Source: Planctomycetota bacterium
GTDB taxonomy: Bacteria > Planctomycetota > Planctomycetia > Pirellulales > Pirellulaceae
NCBI GenBank assembly: GCA_963205385.1
Contig: CAUJKE010000109.1
Location: 1-37,677, forward strand
DNA: 37,677 nucleotides
Reading direction: 5' to 3'
Shown here: positions 15,417 to 24,368 of the stretch, in pieces
How positions within the stretch are numbered: position 1 is the first letter of the stretch
Layout: each line of letters opens with the position of its first letter
Program-made: the position numbers and the translations under genes
The notes under the pieces: model-generated
What the model was told of the DNA's origin: nothing
Database searches by the model: none
What the model saw: the letters and a program-made list of their open reading frames with translations, nothing else

Positions 15417-17093
15417 ATGTCTCTCACGACGCAAGCCGTTCTCGCCGCCTCACCGATCCTGCTCACAGGCCTCTTGCTCGTTGGCTTTCGCATCCCCGCC
15501 AAATGGGCGATGCCGCTGGCGTATGCGCTCACGATAGGAATCGCTGTGAGTGTGTGGGGCGTGCAGTGGTTGCATGTCGCGGCGGCTTCGATTCGAGGCC
15601 TGGTGACGGCGGTTGATATCTTGTTGATCGTGTTCGGCGCGATTCTGTTGCTCAACACGCTCGAAGCGTCCGGCGCGGTGACTACGATTCGCTACAGCTT
15701 CACGCAAATCAGCGACGACCGCCGTGTGCAGGTGGTGATTGTCGCCTGGCTGTTCGGTTCGTTTATCGAAGGGGCGGCTGGATTCGGCACGCCGGCGGCG
15801 GTGGTCGCGCCGCTCTTGGTGGCGTTGCGTTTCCCGCCTGCGTGCGCGGTGATGCTTGGCCTGATGGTGCAAAGCACGGCGGTAACGTTTGGCGCGGTCG
15901 GCACGCCGATCCTGATCGGCGTTGAACGTGGGCTAGGCGAAGACTTCCGCAACCAACTGGAAATGGCGGAAATCGGCGTGCCGGTCTTTCTGCGCATGGT
16001 GACATCACGGGCCGCGCTCTTGCACGCGATTGTCGGCACGCTCATGCCCACGCTGATGGTGATGATGATGACGCGGTTCTTCGGCATGCGGCGCTCCTGG
16101 ACCGCGGGGCTGAGCATCTTGCCGTTCACGCTCGTCGGCGGGTTGGCGTTCACCGTGCCGTACCTGCTAACCGCGATCTTTCTCGGCCCGGAGTTTCCTT
16201 CACTCTTGGGGGCGATGGTGGGGCTATTCGTCGTCACCTTCTGCGCACGCCGCAAGTGGCTCGTGCCGCGCGAGACGTGGAAGTTTGAAACGCAATCCGC
16301 GTGGCCAGAAGAGTGGCGGAGCGACGCCGTCGTGCCGGAAGCTCTTGAAACCAGAGACCACACGGTGATGCCTATTTGGTTAGCCTGGCTGCCCTATGTG
16401 GCGCTCGCGCTACTCTTGGTCGCGACGCGACTCCAGCAGTTGCCGCTCGGCGGGTGGCTCAAGCATCCGGCGGTTTCGCTCGACTGGAACGTGTTCGAGA
16501 CCGGCATCAAAGCGCAAAGCCAACCGCTCTATTTACCGGCGTTTATGTTGCTGATCGTCGTGGCTTTGACGTTTGTGCTGCATCGGATGAGCGCGGCCGC
16601 GATGCGCGGCGCCGTGCTGCGCTCCTCGCGTGTGTTGCTTGGCGCCGGCTTCGTTCTCATCTTCACCGTGCCGATGGTGCAGGTCTATATCAACTCCGGC
16701 ACGAACACGAGCGGACTGATGAGCATGCCGGTGGCGATGGCCGAGTGGACCGCGCAGCACGCCGGTCGCGCGTGGCCGGCGCTGGCAGGCGTCATCGGCG
16801 CGCTGGGCGCGTTCATCGCTGGGAGCAATACCGTGAGCAACATGATGTTCGTAGCGTTTCAAGCCAGCGTCGCCCAGCGGCTGGCGTTCTCGGCCGCTTG
16901 GATCATCGCGTTGCAAGCGGTCGGCGCCGCCGCCGGCAACATGATCGCCGTCCACAACGTCGTCGCCGCTTCCGCCACCGTGGGCCTCTTAGGGCGCGAA
17001 GGTTCGACGCTGCGAAAGACGCTGCTACCGACGATTTATTACCTGGTGGCGCTGGGAGTGCTCGGGATGATCGTGGCCTCTGCGGCGGGATAG
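15417..17093 (+). CDS. L-lactate permease (LctP/LldP) family transporter
   Basis: The 558-residue inner membrane protein has the LctP layout of about 12-14 membrane segments. [20 protein letters not shown] (about 118-137) is the characteristic early family motif and [15 protein letters not shown] (about 160-174) the next. A second half repeat contains [19 protein letters not shown], then [20 protein letters not shown] and [20 protein letters not shown], the latter two strongly conserved in LldP. Family members take up lactate or glycolate with protons. The exact substrate is not determinable, and no lldD/lldEFG dehydrogenase lies beside it. Divergent from the DUF1080 gene with a 134 bp gap holding a TATCAT-type -10 candidate near 15373. 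Confidence 0.92.
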   Translation: MSLTTQAVLAASPILLTGLLLVGFRIPAKWAMPLAYALTIGIAVSVWGVQWLHVAAASIRGLVTAVDILLIVFGAILLLNTLEASGAVTTIRYSFTQISDDRRVQVVIVAWLFGSFIEGAAGFGTPAAVVAPLLVALRFPPACAVMLGLMVQSTAVTFGAVGTPILIGVERGLGEDFRNQLEMAEIGVPVFLRMVTSRAALLHAIVGTLMPTLMVMMMTRFFGMRRSWTAGLSILPFTLVGGLAFTVPYLLTAIFLGPEFPSLLGAMVGLFVVTFCARRKWLVPRETWKFETQSAWPEEWRSDAVVPEALETRDHTVMPIWLAWLPYVALALLLVATRLQQLPLGGWLKHPAVSLDWNVFETGIKAQSQPLYLPAFMLLIVVALTFVLHRMSAAAMRGAVLRSSRVLLGAGFVLIFTVPMVQVYINSGTNTSGLMSMPVAMAEWTAQHAGRAWPALAGVIGALGAFIAGSNTVSNMMFVAFQASVAQRLAFSAAWIIALQAVGAAAGNMIAVHNVVAASATVGLLGREGSTLRKTLLPTIYYLVALGVLGMIVASAAG

Positions 17094-17100
17094 TCGCCAC

Positions 17101-17198
17101 TACTAGCTCACCAACTCGCTCACCATCCGCACAAGGCGGATGGGGTCGTGATCTTTTCGCCGGCGCGAAAATCGGAAACTTATTGATCGATCGTCCCT
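17101..17198 (-). repeat. REP-like dispersed repeat, copy 3
   Basis: Reverse-complement copy of 7162-7258, placed between the permease stop (17093) and the convergent aminotransferase stop (17216), filling most of that gap. The hairpin at 17123-17143 has stem CCATCCGC/GCGGATGG with a 5-base loop. Two of its eight pairs are flipped relative to copies 1 and 2 while staying paired. This points to selection or a mechanism acting on the folded form. Confidence 0.85.
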
Positions 17199-17215
17199 GC
17201 GTGGCGGCTGCGAGA

Positions 17216-18508
17216 TCAGCTTGCCCGCTGCGCTTCTTCCGCAATGATCTTCAGCCCTTCCCGCAACGTCTGCTCCGTCCCGGAGATGTTAATCCGCAAG
17301 CATTGATGCCGGTGGGGCCAATCGTCCTTGAGACCAAAGAAGAAGTATTCGCCGGGGACGACGAGCACTTTGCGGCGTTTGAGGCGTTCGTAAAGTTCGC
17401 GCGTGGGGATCTGCAAATCACGCAGCCAGAGCCAGTTGAAGAAGGCGCCTTCGGTCGCATGCACGGCCCAATTCACGCCGGCGGCGGTGAAGATCTCGCG
17501 GACGATGTTCTCCGCCGTCTGCACTTTTGCCGCATAATAGGGGCGCAGTACGTCCGGCCCCAGGCGCAGAATCTCGCCGGACTCGACCCACGGCAAGACA
17601 AGTTGCTGGCCGACGTTGGTGTTCGCCAGGCCGATGATCGCGGTGAGCGATTGCACCGCTTTCGCAATCGCGGCCGGGGCGATGACAATGCCGGTCCGCG
17701 TGCCGGGAAGACCGAGTTTCGAGAGGCTCAGCGTGAGCACGACATGCTCGTCCCAGTGCGGCTCGGCCGGGACGTACAGCACGTTGGGAAACGGCGTGCC
17801 GTAGGCGTTGTCCAGGATGAGCGGGATGCCGCGCTCGGCGGCCAGGCGCGAGAGATGCCGCACTTCGTCATCGGTAAGAACGTTACCGGTGGGGTTGGTC
17901 GGACGTGAGGCAGCGATCGCGCCGATGTTTCCTTGCGCGAGCGCGGCGTCGACCGCGGTGAAGTCGATGCGATACTTGAACGTGCGCGACGCCTCCCCGT
18001 GGGGCCACGTAATCTCCGGACGACAGCCGACAAACAGTTCGTCTTCCAGCATCTGATCCGCATAGCCAATGTACTCCGGCATCAGCGGCAGGAGGATCTT
18101 CTTGCGCACGTTGCCTGCAAACTTGCCGGCCAGGATGTTGAAGAGAAAGAAGAGCGCCGTTTGTCCCCCGGCGGTGATTGCCAGATTTTCAGGCCCGACG
18201 CGCCAGCCGTACGTCTCTGACAACAGCCTGGCGAGCGCGGCGAGGAAGCGGGGATTTCCTTGCGGTGGATCGTAGTTGCCGAGCATGCGATCGAAGTCGC
18301 CATTGGCGTCGAGCAGTTCGCGCATCCTGGTTCGCAAAAGTTGTTGCATCTGGGGGACCGGCGCCGGATTCCCGCCGCCGAGCATTCGCATCTCCGGGTC
18401 GATCGTCATCGCCCGTCCGAGATCGTCCATCAACTCGACAATGCCGCTATGCCCCGTGAGCTTTTGCCCAATGAGCGAAAACGAACTCGGATCAAACTCG
18501 CTAGACAT
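17216..18508 (-). CDS. avtA: Valine-pyruvate-type aminotransferase (AvtA-like), PLP enzyme
   Basis: The 430-residue cytosolic protein is a fold-type I aminotransferase. Landmarks are MRMLGGGNPAPVPQMQ (about 40-55), YDPPQGNPRFLAALARLL (about 79-96), ITAGGQTALFFLFN (about 111-124), SRPTNPTGN (about 201-209), LDNAYGTPFPN (about 232-242) and the PLP lysine K264 in SLSKLGLPGTRTG. A final RINIS motif carries the carboxylate-binding arginine. The long N-terminus and order of motifs fit valine-pyruvate transaminase, which moves the amino group between valine and pyruvate; a related amino acid specificity cannot be excluded. It faces the permease gene, with a REP-like repeat between the two stops. Confidence 0.88.
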   Translation of the reverse strand: MSSEFDPSSFSLIGQKLTGHSGIVELMDDLGRAMTIDPEMRMLGGGNPAPVPQMQQLLRTRMRELLDANGDFDRMLGNYDPPQGNPRFLAALARLLSETYGWRVGPENLAITAGGQTALFFLFNILAGKFAGNVRKKILLPLMPEYIGYADQMLEDELFVGCRPEITWPHGEASRTFKYRIDFTAVDAALAQGNIGAIAASRPTNPTGNVLTDDEVRHLSRLAAERGIPLILDNAYGTPFPNVLYVPAEPHWDEHVVLTLSLSKLGLPGTRTGIVIAPAAIAKAVQSLTAIIGLANTNVGQQLVLPWVESGEILRLGPDVLRPYYAAKVQTAENIVREIFTAAGVNWAVHATEGAFFNWLWLRDLQIPTRELYERLKRRKVLVVPGEYFFFGLKDDWPHRHQCLRINISGTEQTLREGLKIIAEEAQRAS

Positions 18509-18632
18509 GGGTAGGATTGGCTTCCAGCCGGTCTGTTACGAACGAAAACACTTCCCCCATCGCGCAAACTCCCGACCAAACCTGCACGCGACTCCCTTGC
18601 ATTGTGACCATTTTGTCCCAGATGCGAAAGGT

Positions 18633-18656
18633 GATCCACGACATGATCCACGACAT
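18633..18656 (+). repeat. 12 bp perfect tandem duplication
   Basis: GATCCACGACAT occurs twice head to tail in the 180 bp gap between the aminotransferase start and the acyltransferase stop. Nothing else convincing was seen in that gap. Confidence 0.8.
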
Positions 18657-18688
18657 GCCGGTGGGAGTCGAAGAAGATAGATGCCGCG

Positions 18689-20029
18689 TCACCGCGAAAG
18701 GTTCACGCCTGCAAACATTTCGCGGAACGGCATTCCTTCGGTGAGCGGTTGGCTCAGGCGTTGCCGCGAGGCGATGACCGCCCATCGCTGCTTCCATCGC
18801 AGAAATGGCTTCTCCAGCAGTTCGTAGGAGATGCTCGCGACGACAATCGACAGCGGCAGTGCGTACAAACCGATCATGAAGCTGCCGGGGCCCATCAGTC
18901 CAAACATCGCGAGCAACAGGATGCACGCTAGATGCCACACATACAAGCCATACGAAATGCGCCCGAGATAGGTCAGCGGCGCGCACGAAAGTAGTGAGAA
19001 TCGCGGCACGGAAGCGGACCCGCCTTGACGATAGACCGCGAGCATCACGAGCACCGCCGCGACGGCCCACAGGGGATAGGTCAGCATCTCGCTTCCCGCG
19101 AACAGCGGCTCCAGACGCAAGTACCGATAGGTGGCCACAAACAAGAACAGGCCAGCGCCTAGCAAGCACCAGCGCGTCCAAGGCGAGAAGTCACAGCGCC
19201 ATTTGCGCAGTGCGAGCGCCAGTAGCGCGCCGGCCCCGATGCTATCGAGCCGCGCGAAGGTGTTGGCCTTCAGCATCAGTTCATCGGCATTCCACGCCAC
19301 GAGCACGCCGCGCGTGATCGTCGCGATCGCGATCATCGCCAGCGAAATCGCCAGCAGTCGTTTGGGCTGTAGCCATTTCATGAGCAGCGGCCAGACCAGA
19401 TAAAACTGTTCTTCAATCGAAACGGTCCACAGGATAATCGCGATCGTATTGAGGCGTTGGCCCGAGAAGGCGACTGCCCAATTGCCGACGAAGCCGTAAA
19501 ACGAGAACGCCACCGGCCACGACATGCCGAAGCTTTCGCCTTGGCTTACGGGGAGCAGCGGTTCGATGAGTACGGCAAGCGTGAGAAAGACGAAGTACAG
19601 CGGCCAAATCCGCAGCGCGCGGCGCATATAAAAAGCACGCACGTCCAGCCGCCCGGTGCGCTGATGTTCGCGCAGCAAAAGCTCCGTAATCAAAAACGCG
19701 CTCAACACGAAGAACAGATCGACGCCTGCAACCCCGGCATTCGTGAAGCTGCAAATCCAGGCCACAATCTCGCGCGCCAGCGGGCTGCCCGGCGGATTGG
19801 CCGGCATCGTAAACGGATAACAATGCAGGATGAACACTCCCAAGAACGCCAGAAAACGCAAGCCATCCAATTCGGGATGGTAAAAGCGCGCCCGCTCGCT
19901 AGCAACCATCTTTGGAGCGTCCGCTGCCTTTGTGTGCGGCCGCGATTCGAGCGTTGCAAGCATTTCCGGCGAACTGCTGTACGTCTGGACCCGCGTTGCG
20001 CGCGGCGGCGATTCGAGAGTGGCAGGCAT
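18689..20029 (-). CDS. Acyltransferase-3 family membrane protein (OafA/YrhL type)
   Basis: The 446-residue protein is a polytopic membrane O-acyltransferase. After a roughly 50-residue cytosolic leader it shows YHPELDGLRFLAFLGVFILH (the family's D-G-L-R start), FTNAGVAGVDLFFVLSAFLI, MRRALRIWPLYF (the R-R-x-x-R-I-x-P-x-Y motif), and TVSIEEQFYLVWPL, all hallmark sequences. About ten hydrophobic segments follow. Such enzymes acylate sugars, polysaccharides or lipids at the membrane; target unknown. The frame is open to a TTG at 20125, but ATG 20029 is chosen as the first good start. An AGGAGGAG sequence near 20075-20082 has no start codon correctly spaced after it. The leader has two similar segments each beginning with Met (PATLES and LATLES), a small internal duplication, so a start at the second is also possible. 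Confidence 0.88.
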   Translation of the reverse strand: MPATLESPPRATRVQTYSSSPEMLATLESRPHTKAADAPKMVASERARFYHPELDGLRFLAFLGVFILHCYPFTMPANPPGSPLAREIVAWICSFTNAGVAGVDLFFVLSAFLITELLLREHQRTGRLDVRAFYMRRALRIWPLYFVFLTLAVLIEPLLPVSQGESFGMSWPVAFSFYGFVGNWAVAFSGQRLNTIAIILWTVSIEEQFYLVWPLLMKWLQPKRLLAISLAMIAIATITRGVLVAWNADELMLKANTFARLDSIGAGALLALALRKWRCDFSPWTRWCLLGAGLFLFVATYRYLRLEPLFAGSEMLTYPLWAVAAVLVMLAVYRQGGSASVPRFSLLSCAPLTYLGRISYGLYVWHLACILLLAMFGLMGPGSFMIGLYALPLSIVVASISYELLEKPFLRWKQRWAVIASRQRLSQPLTEGMPFREMFAGVNLSR

Positions 20030-20227
20030 GGCGATGGGCGTCTTGATCGTGAAAGTAGGTTCGCGGACTCGCTCCTCCTCTTTTAGACTATTTGCAGACC
20101 GGCAGGCGCGAACCCGCCTATGCAACCGGTGAGTGCCAGAAAGTCGCAGCGACAGTGCGGCGGTAGCGAGGATAGCGGTTATGACGCGCTGATCGACGTG
20201 CGACGCGCGGCCTGGCGAAACAGAATG

Positions 20228-21241
20228 CTACTCCGCACCCACCACATGTTCCAACCGCGAGCGGAGGTCGCGGCAGACGTCTTGGAATTCGTGGTGGAGG
20301 ACTTGCTCGACTTCAGAATTGGCCGATGGGCCACTCGAGTGGAGCGGTACGGGGCGGTAGCCATCGTGATAATAAACGCTGTTGCGGCCGCTGTGTTTGG
20401 CGGCATAGAGCGATTCATCGCCGCGACGCAGTACCGAACAGGCGTCTTCCGCGTGGAGGGCGCGGGCAAGACCGCAACTGATGGTGACTTCGAGTGGCTT
20501 GTGCTCATACACGAACGAGAAGTTGGCCACCGCGGCGCGCAGTTTGTCGGCGGCGAGCGTGGCCGCCTCGAGTTCCAGCCCCGACATCACCATGGCGAAC
20601 TCCTCGCCGCCGTAGCGCGCGACAACGGCGCCCTGGGGCGCATGTTCGCGCAACAACCGTGCGATGGCCATCAGCACGGCGTCCCCAGCAGGATGACCGT
20701 AGGAATCGTTGAGGCGTTTGAAGTGGTCAATATCCATCATCAGCACCACCACCGGCCTGGCCTGCGTACGCCAGGCGGTGAGCGCGGCGGCGAGCGCTTC
20801 ATCGAAGACGCGGCGGTTGCTGAGCTGCGTGAGGGCGTCGGTCCGAGCTTCGGACATATACGAAGCAATCTCGTGCGATTGTTGCTGGAGCGTGGCTTCG
20901 GCCTGCTCCAAGCGCAGTTGCAAGCGGAGATTGGCTTCCAGGATTTGCCCCACAAGTTCGGCTGGATCGATGCCGCCGGTTTCGGGATCCCCCGCGGGAC
21001 TGGTCGCCAATTGTTGCGCGAAGGCTTCGAGCACTTCGCGATGCTCGGTGACGCCGCTGGAAACATGGTCGGTCCAGCGCGATAATTCCTGCAGCATGGC
21101 CGCCACGCGCTGCCGATCGACGCGTTCGCGCGTGCGCTGCGAATCGAACATCCGCGCCAGCCCCGCCCCCAGGCCGATGCCCAAAATGAGCAGCGCGATG
21201 CCTAGCAAACTGCCGACGATGAGAGTGAATCCAGCACCCAA
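20228..21241 (-). CDS. Membrane-anchored GGDEF diguanylate cyclase
   Basis: From TTG 21241 the product has 337 residues. An N-terminal hydrophobic segment (about 5-28) anchors it. A helical, Gln/Glu-rich linker (about 35-130) may form a coiled coil. The GGDEF domain follows, beginning TDALTQLSNRR (about 134-144), with MMDIDHFKRLNDSYGHPAGD (about 168-187) and the intact active-site RYGGEEF (GGEEF at 211-215). The enzyme would make cyclic di-GMP from two GTP. No RxxD inhibitory site is visible before GGEEF. The start is chosen because GGAGGT lies exactly 6 bases upstream of this TTG; the frame also opens to another TTG at 21295 with no ribosome site. No sensor domain beyond the membrane segment and linker is evident. 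Confidence 0.88.
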   Translation of the reverse strand: MGAGFTLIVGSLLGIALLILGIGLGAGLARMFDSQRTRERVDRQRVAAMLQELSRWTDHVSSGVTEHREVLEAFAQQLATSPAGDPETGGIDPAELVGQILEANLRLQLRLEQAEATLQQQSHEIASYMSEARTDALTQLSNRRVFDEALAAALTAWRTQARPVVVLMMDIDHFKRLNDSYGHPAGDAVLMAIARLLREHAPQGAVVARYGGEEFAMVMSGLELEAATLAADKLRAAVANFSFVYEHKPLEVTISCGLARALHAEDACSVLRRGDESLYAAKHSGRNSVYYHDGYRPVPLHSSGPSANSEVEQVLHHEFQDVCRDLRSRLEHVVGAE

Positions 21242-21527
21242 GTTCCGACCTCCGACCGATCGATTCGTCGCCCCAGCCCAGGAGATACAACCCAAAACTC
21301 TACGTCACGATAGGACCGAAAGTGTGAGAAAATGACGCTCTTGCTGGGGGTATGCGAGAGGTGCTGCGGCTGCCATTCTTGTTGCTAACCACTTGATATT
21401 GAACGGTTTAACGTGGTTTTCGGGGCTCGGCGTCGGACTCGTTTTTCCGGCCACAAACCCCTAGGATCATTCGCTTGCGATTCGCTATATTACGTGATTG
21501 CATTTTAGACTGAGGACTGAGCTAACT

Positions 21528-21549
21528 CCCCGCGTAGGCAATCGCGGGG
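21528..21549 (+). promoter_or_regulatory. Leader hairpin upstream of rpmG
   Basis: CCCCGCG (21528-21534) and CGCGGGG (21543-21549) form a 7 bp GC stem with an 8-base loop, ending 13 bases before the GGAGG of rpmG. No U-tract follows. It lies in the probable 5' leader of the bL33 gene, where a stem could affect translation, but the role is a guess. Confidence 0.4.
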
Positions 21550-21572
21550 GATTGGCGTCGATGGAGGCGATG

Positions 21573-21737
21573 ATGGCCAAGAGCAAGAAGAAAGCGGAAG
21601 TCGTCTACCTCGTGTGCGAGGAAACCGGCGACTACAACTACACCCTGATGCGCAAGCCGGGGGGTGAAAAGCTGAAGCTCAAGAAGTTCTCGCCACGGCT
21701 GCGCAAGCACACCGTGCACAACGAGAAGAAGAAGTAG
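21573..21737 (+). CDS. rpmG: Large ribosomal subunit protein bL33
   Basis: The 54-residue basic protein matches bL33: a Lys-rich start (AKSKKKAEVVYLVCEETGDY), then NYTLMRKPGGEKLKLKKFSPRLRKHTVHNEKKK-type C-terminal half, typical of the family. One Cys is present near position 15, but the paired CxxC zinc-ribbon motifs are missing, so this is a zinc-independent form. It binds the 50S subunit near the E site. ATG 21573 is preceded by GGAGG at 5 bases; an in-frame extension upstream to 21498 lacks sense. It is probably the first gene of a run with recJ 132 bp downstream. Confidence 0.93.
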   Translation: MAKSKKKAEVVYLVCEETGDYNYTLMRKPGGEKLKLKKFSPRLRKHTVHNEKKK

Positions 21738-21821
21738 GTTGAGGAGCGAATGTTCGCTGGCCCAAGTGGGAACGCGCGCATTTGCATGGCGGGCGCGGGG
21801 GATGCACCTGCGTGCGCTGCG

Positions 21822-21849
21822 TGCTAGTCGAGACATGCTAGTCGAGATA
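21822..21849 (+). repeat. 14 bp imperfect tandem repeat before recJ
   Basis: TGCTAGTCGAGA is repeated with a 14-base period (21822-21833 and 21836-21847; the spacer bases are CA then TA). It stops 6 bases before the GAGGT ribosome site of recJ. Variation in copy number could alter spacing of upstream signals, but no function is shown. Confidence 0.75.
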
Positions 21850-21868
21850 AAGGACGAGGTGAATTCGC

Positions 21869-23629
21869 ATGGCGAAGCGGTGGCGATTGCAGCCACACGA
21901 TGAGCAACGGATTGCGCTGCTCGAACGAGCGGCTGGGGTTCCGGCTGTCGTCGCGCAATTGCTGGTCGCCCGCGGGATTTATGACCGCGAGACAGCGATC
22001 AGCTTTCTGGACGCTAAACTAACCGGCCTCCGCGAGCCGGAACTGCTCCCCGGCGTGAGTGACGTGGCCGACCGTTTGCACGCCGCCCTGCAAGCCAAAC
22101 GCCGCATCGACATCTATGGCGATTACGACTGCGACGGCATGACCGCCGCCGCCATCTTGTATCGCTGCCTCAAGCTGCTGGGGGCGAATGTGGGTTACTA
22201 CGTTCCCAACCGGCTCGAGGAAGGCTACGGCCTGAACGATGACGCGTTGAAACTGCTCGCATCGCGCGGTTCGGAGGTCGTCATCACGGTCGATTGCGGC
22301 ATTGCGAGCGTGTCGCAAGCGCAGACGGCGCGCGAGCTGGGCTTGGAACTGCTGATTACCGATCATCACGAGTTCGCGGAAACGCTACCGCAAGCGGCGG
22401 CGATTGCTCACCCGCGCTTGCCGGGGACGACCTATCCCTTTGGCGAGCTCTGCGGCGCTGGGGTCGCGCTGAAGGTCGCGTGGGCGTTGTGTCAGCGCGC
22501 GTGCCAGGCGAAGAAAGTGACCGAAGCGCTCCGGGAGTTCTTGCTCACGGCCGTCGGGCTCGCCGCGATTGGCACGGTGGCCGATGTCGTGCCGCTGGTC
22601 GACGAGAATCGTGTGCTCGTGCGGCACGGGCTATCCAGTTTACGCGATCGTCCGCCGCTGGGACTCGCCGCGCTCATGAAAGTCACCGGCATCGACCAGA
22701 AGCCGTCACTAGGTAGCGAAGATATCGCCTTCACGCTCGGGCCGCGGCTGAATGCGGCAGGGCGACTGGGGCAAGCGCAGCTCGGCATCGAGCTCTTGGT
22801 GACGGAATCGCCCGACCGCGCGGAGGCGCTCGCGCAATACATCCACCAACTCAACAGTAGTCGCGATAGCCTGGAGCGGAGCATCTACCTGGCGGCGCTC
22901 AAGCAGGCGCAAGACGAGTTCGATCCGGAGCACGATTCCGCGCTGGTGCTCGCGGGGCGGGACTGGCATCCAGGGGTGATTGGCATTGTCGCAGGTCGCC
23001 TGGCGGAGAAGTTTCATCGCCCGGTGGTGATCATTTCGCTCGACGCGCTCAGCGGTAAGCCGGGGGCTGGTTCCGCCCGTTCGCCGAACGGTCTGCCGCT
23101 GCACGAAGCGTTGAAGTCGTGCGCGGCGCATCTAACTAGCCACGGCGGCCATGCGGCGGCGGCCGGTTTGAAGATTGAAGAAGACCGGATCGACGCGTTT
23201 CGCGAGGAGTTCCGCGAGTATGCGGAGTCGCACACTTCGCCGGGGGCGCGAACGGCGGAACTCGTGATCGACGCGGAGGCCGCGTTTAGTCAACTCACGC
23301 CGCAGGTGGTCAAACAGATCGACCGCCTCGCGCCGTTTGGGGCCGGCAACCCTCGCCCGGTGCTCTGCGCCACCGGCGTCACGTTGGCTGAAGCGCCGCG
23401 GCGCATTGGCGGCGGTGAGCGGCACCTGGCCGTCAAGCTCGCGCAGCATCAAGCGAAGCTTCGCGGCGTCGCGTTTGGGCAGGGAGATTGGGCCGACGAG
23501 CTCGCCCAGGTCGAGGGCCCGCTCGATATCGCGTATCGACCCGTCATCAACGATTATCGCGGGCGGCAGTCGGTCGAGGTCCACCTGGTCGATTGGCGCC
23601 CCGCCGCCGCGCCGGTTGTGGTATCGTAA
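21869..23629 (+). CDS. recJ: Single-stranded-DNA-specific exonuclease RecJ
   Basis: The 586-residue protein has the complete RecJ layout. The DHH domain motifs are DIYGDYDCDGMTAAA (about 81-95; metal-binding Asp85 and Asp87), VDCGIAS (D142) and LLITDHHE (DHH at 165-167). These are followed by the DHHA1 domain with SHGGHAAAAGLKI (about 425-437) and an OB-like C-terminal segment including PFGAGNPRPVLCATGV. RecJ degrades single-stranded DNA 5' to 3' in mismatch and recombination repair, with divalent metal. ATG 21869 has GAGGT 8 bases upstream. Length is the family norm. Transcribed with rpmG upstream and pcm 47 bp downstream. Confidence 0.96.
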   Translation: MAKRWRLQPHDEQRIALLERAAGVPAVVAQLLVARGIYDRETAISFLDAKLTGLREPELLPGVSDVADRLHAALQAKRRIDIYGDYDCDGMTAAAILYRCLKLLGANVGYYVPNRLEEGYGLNDDALKLLASRGSEVVITVDCGIASVSQAQTARELGLELLITDHHEFAETLPQAAAIAHPRLPGTTYPFGELCGAGVALKVAWALCQRACQAKKVTEALREFLLTAVGLAAIGTVADVVPLVDENRVLVRHGLSSLRDRPPLGLAALMKVTGIDQKPSLGSEDIAFTLGPRLNAAGRLGQAQLGIELLVTESPDRAEALAQYIHQLNSSRDSLERSIYLAALKQAQDEFDPEHDSALVLAGRDWHPGVIGIVAGRLAEKFHRPVVIISLDALSGKPGAGSARSPNGLPLHEALKSCAAHLTSHGGHAAAAGLKIEEDRIDAFREEFREYAESHTSPGARTAELVIDAEAAFSQLTPQVVKQIDRLAPFGAGNPRPVLCATGVTLAEAPRRIGGGERHLAVKLAQHQAKLRGVAFGQGDWADELAQVEGPLDIAYRPVINDYRGRQSVEVHLVDWRPAAAPVVVS

Positions 23630-23676
23630 GAGCCAGAGCCTCTTCGTCTACGAACCTCGCTATGTATCGTGGCGCC

Positions 23677-24312
23677 ATGACTGATTCTTTTGCACTCCCG
23701 CGGCGGCGAATGGTCGAGCAGCAATTGCGAGCGCGAGGGATTCGCGATGAGCGCGTGCTGAATGCGATGAACCGGGTGCCGCGGGAAGAGTTTGTGTCGG
23801 AGGATGATCGTGAGTTCGCGTATGAAGATCGCGCGCTGGCGATCGCGTGCGAACAAACGATTAGCCAGCCGTACATCGTGGGGCTGATGACTGAAGCCTT
23901 GGAACTGGACGGCGCGCAGCGTGTGCTGGAGATTGGCGCCGGCAGCGGTTATCAAGCGGCGGTGCTGGCCGAACTCGGCATGGATGTCTTCACCATCGAA
24001 CGCCACGCGCAACTCGCGACGCAAGCGCAAGCGGTGCTCACCCGGCTGGGCTATGATCGCGTGCGCGTCTTATGCGGCGACGGCACGCAAGGCTGGCCGG
24101 GCGAAGCTCCGTTCGACCGCATCATCATTACCGCCGGCGGCAGCAGCGTCCCGCCGCGCGTGTGGGAGCAACTCCGCGAAGGAGGCATCCTCGTCGCTCC
24201 CATCGGCGCAGCGGATGAGCAAATGCTGATGCAACTCCGCAAAACCGGCGGGCAATCGGTGGAGCAAGCGCTCGTGGGGTGCCGGTTCGTGCCGTTGATC
24301 GCTGATTCGTGA
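23677..24312 (+). CDS. pcm: Protein-L-isoaspartate O-methyltransferase
   Basis: The 211-residue cytosolic protein matches Pcm. It has an N-terminal helix with RRRMVEQQLRARGIRDERVL, then VPREEFV, ISQPYIVGLMTEAL (about 65-78, conserved substrate loop), and the SAM-binding VLEIGAGSGYQAAVLAEL (about 86-103). GDGTQGWPGEAPFDRIIITAG, then REGGILVAPIG follow in the usual order. It methylates isoaspartyl residues in damaged proteins with SAM as donor. ATG 23677 is used; an ATG 15 bases upstream in frame is possible, and neither has a strong ribosome site. It follows recJ by 47 bp and converges with the oxidoreductase gene. Confidence 0.95.
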   Translation: MTDSFALPRRRMVEQQLRARGIRDERVLNAMNRVPREEFVSEDDREFAYEDRALAIACEQTISQPYIVGLMTEALELDGAQRVLEIGAGSGYQAAVLAELGMDVFTIERHAQLATQAQAVLTRLGYDRVRVLCGDGTQGWPGEAPFDRIIITAGGSSVPPRVWEQLREGGILVAPIGAADEQMLMQLRKTGGQSVEQALVGCRFVPLIADS

Positions 24313-24368
24313 TTTACTGCCTGGTTGATGACGAAACCATTTATCCCCGCCACCCTGCGCATGATCCC

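Noticed and set aside
16903..17244. ORF whose translation resembles the ORF over 6782-7306
   Set aside because: The shared residues come from the DNA repeat itself, not from a conserved protein.
16376..17908. 510-residue plus-strand ORF spanning the permease and aminotransferase genes
   Set aside because: Shadow frame joining two real genes; it passes through the REP-like repeat.
18501..18656. 51-residue minus-strand ORF before avtA (starts MSWIMSWIT)
   Set aside because: Protein-like by eye, but overlaps the avtA start, begins in a tandem repeat and has no ribosome site.
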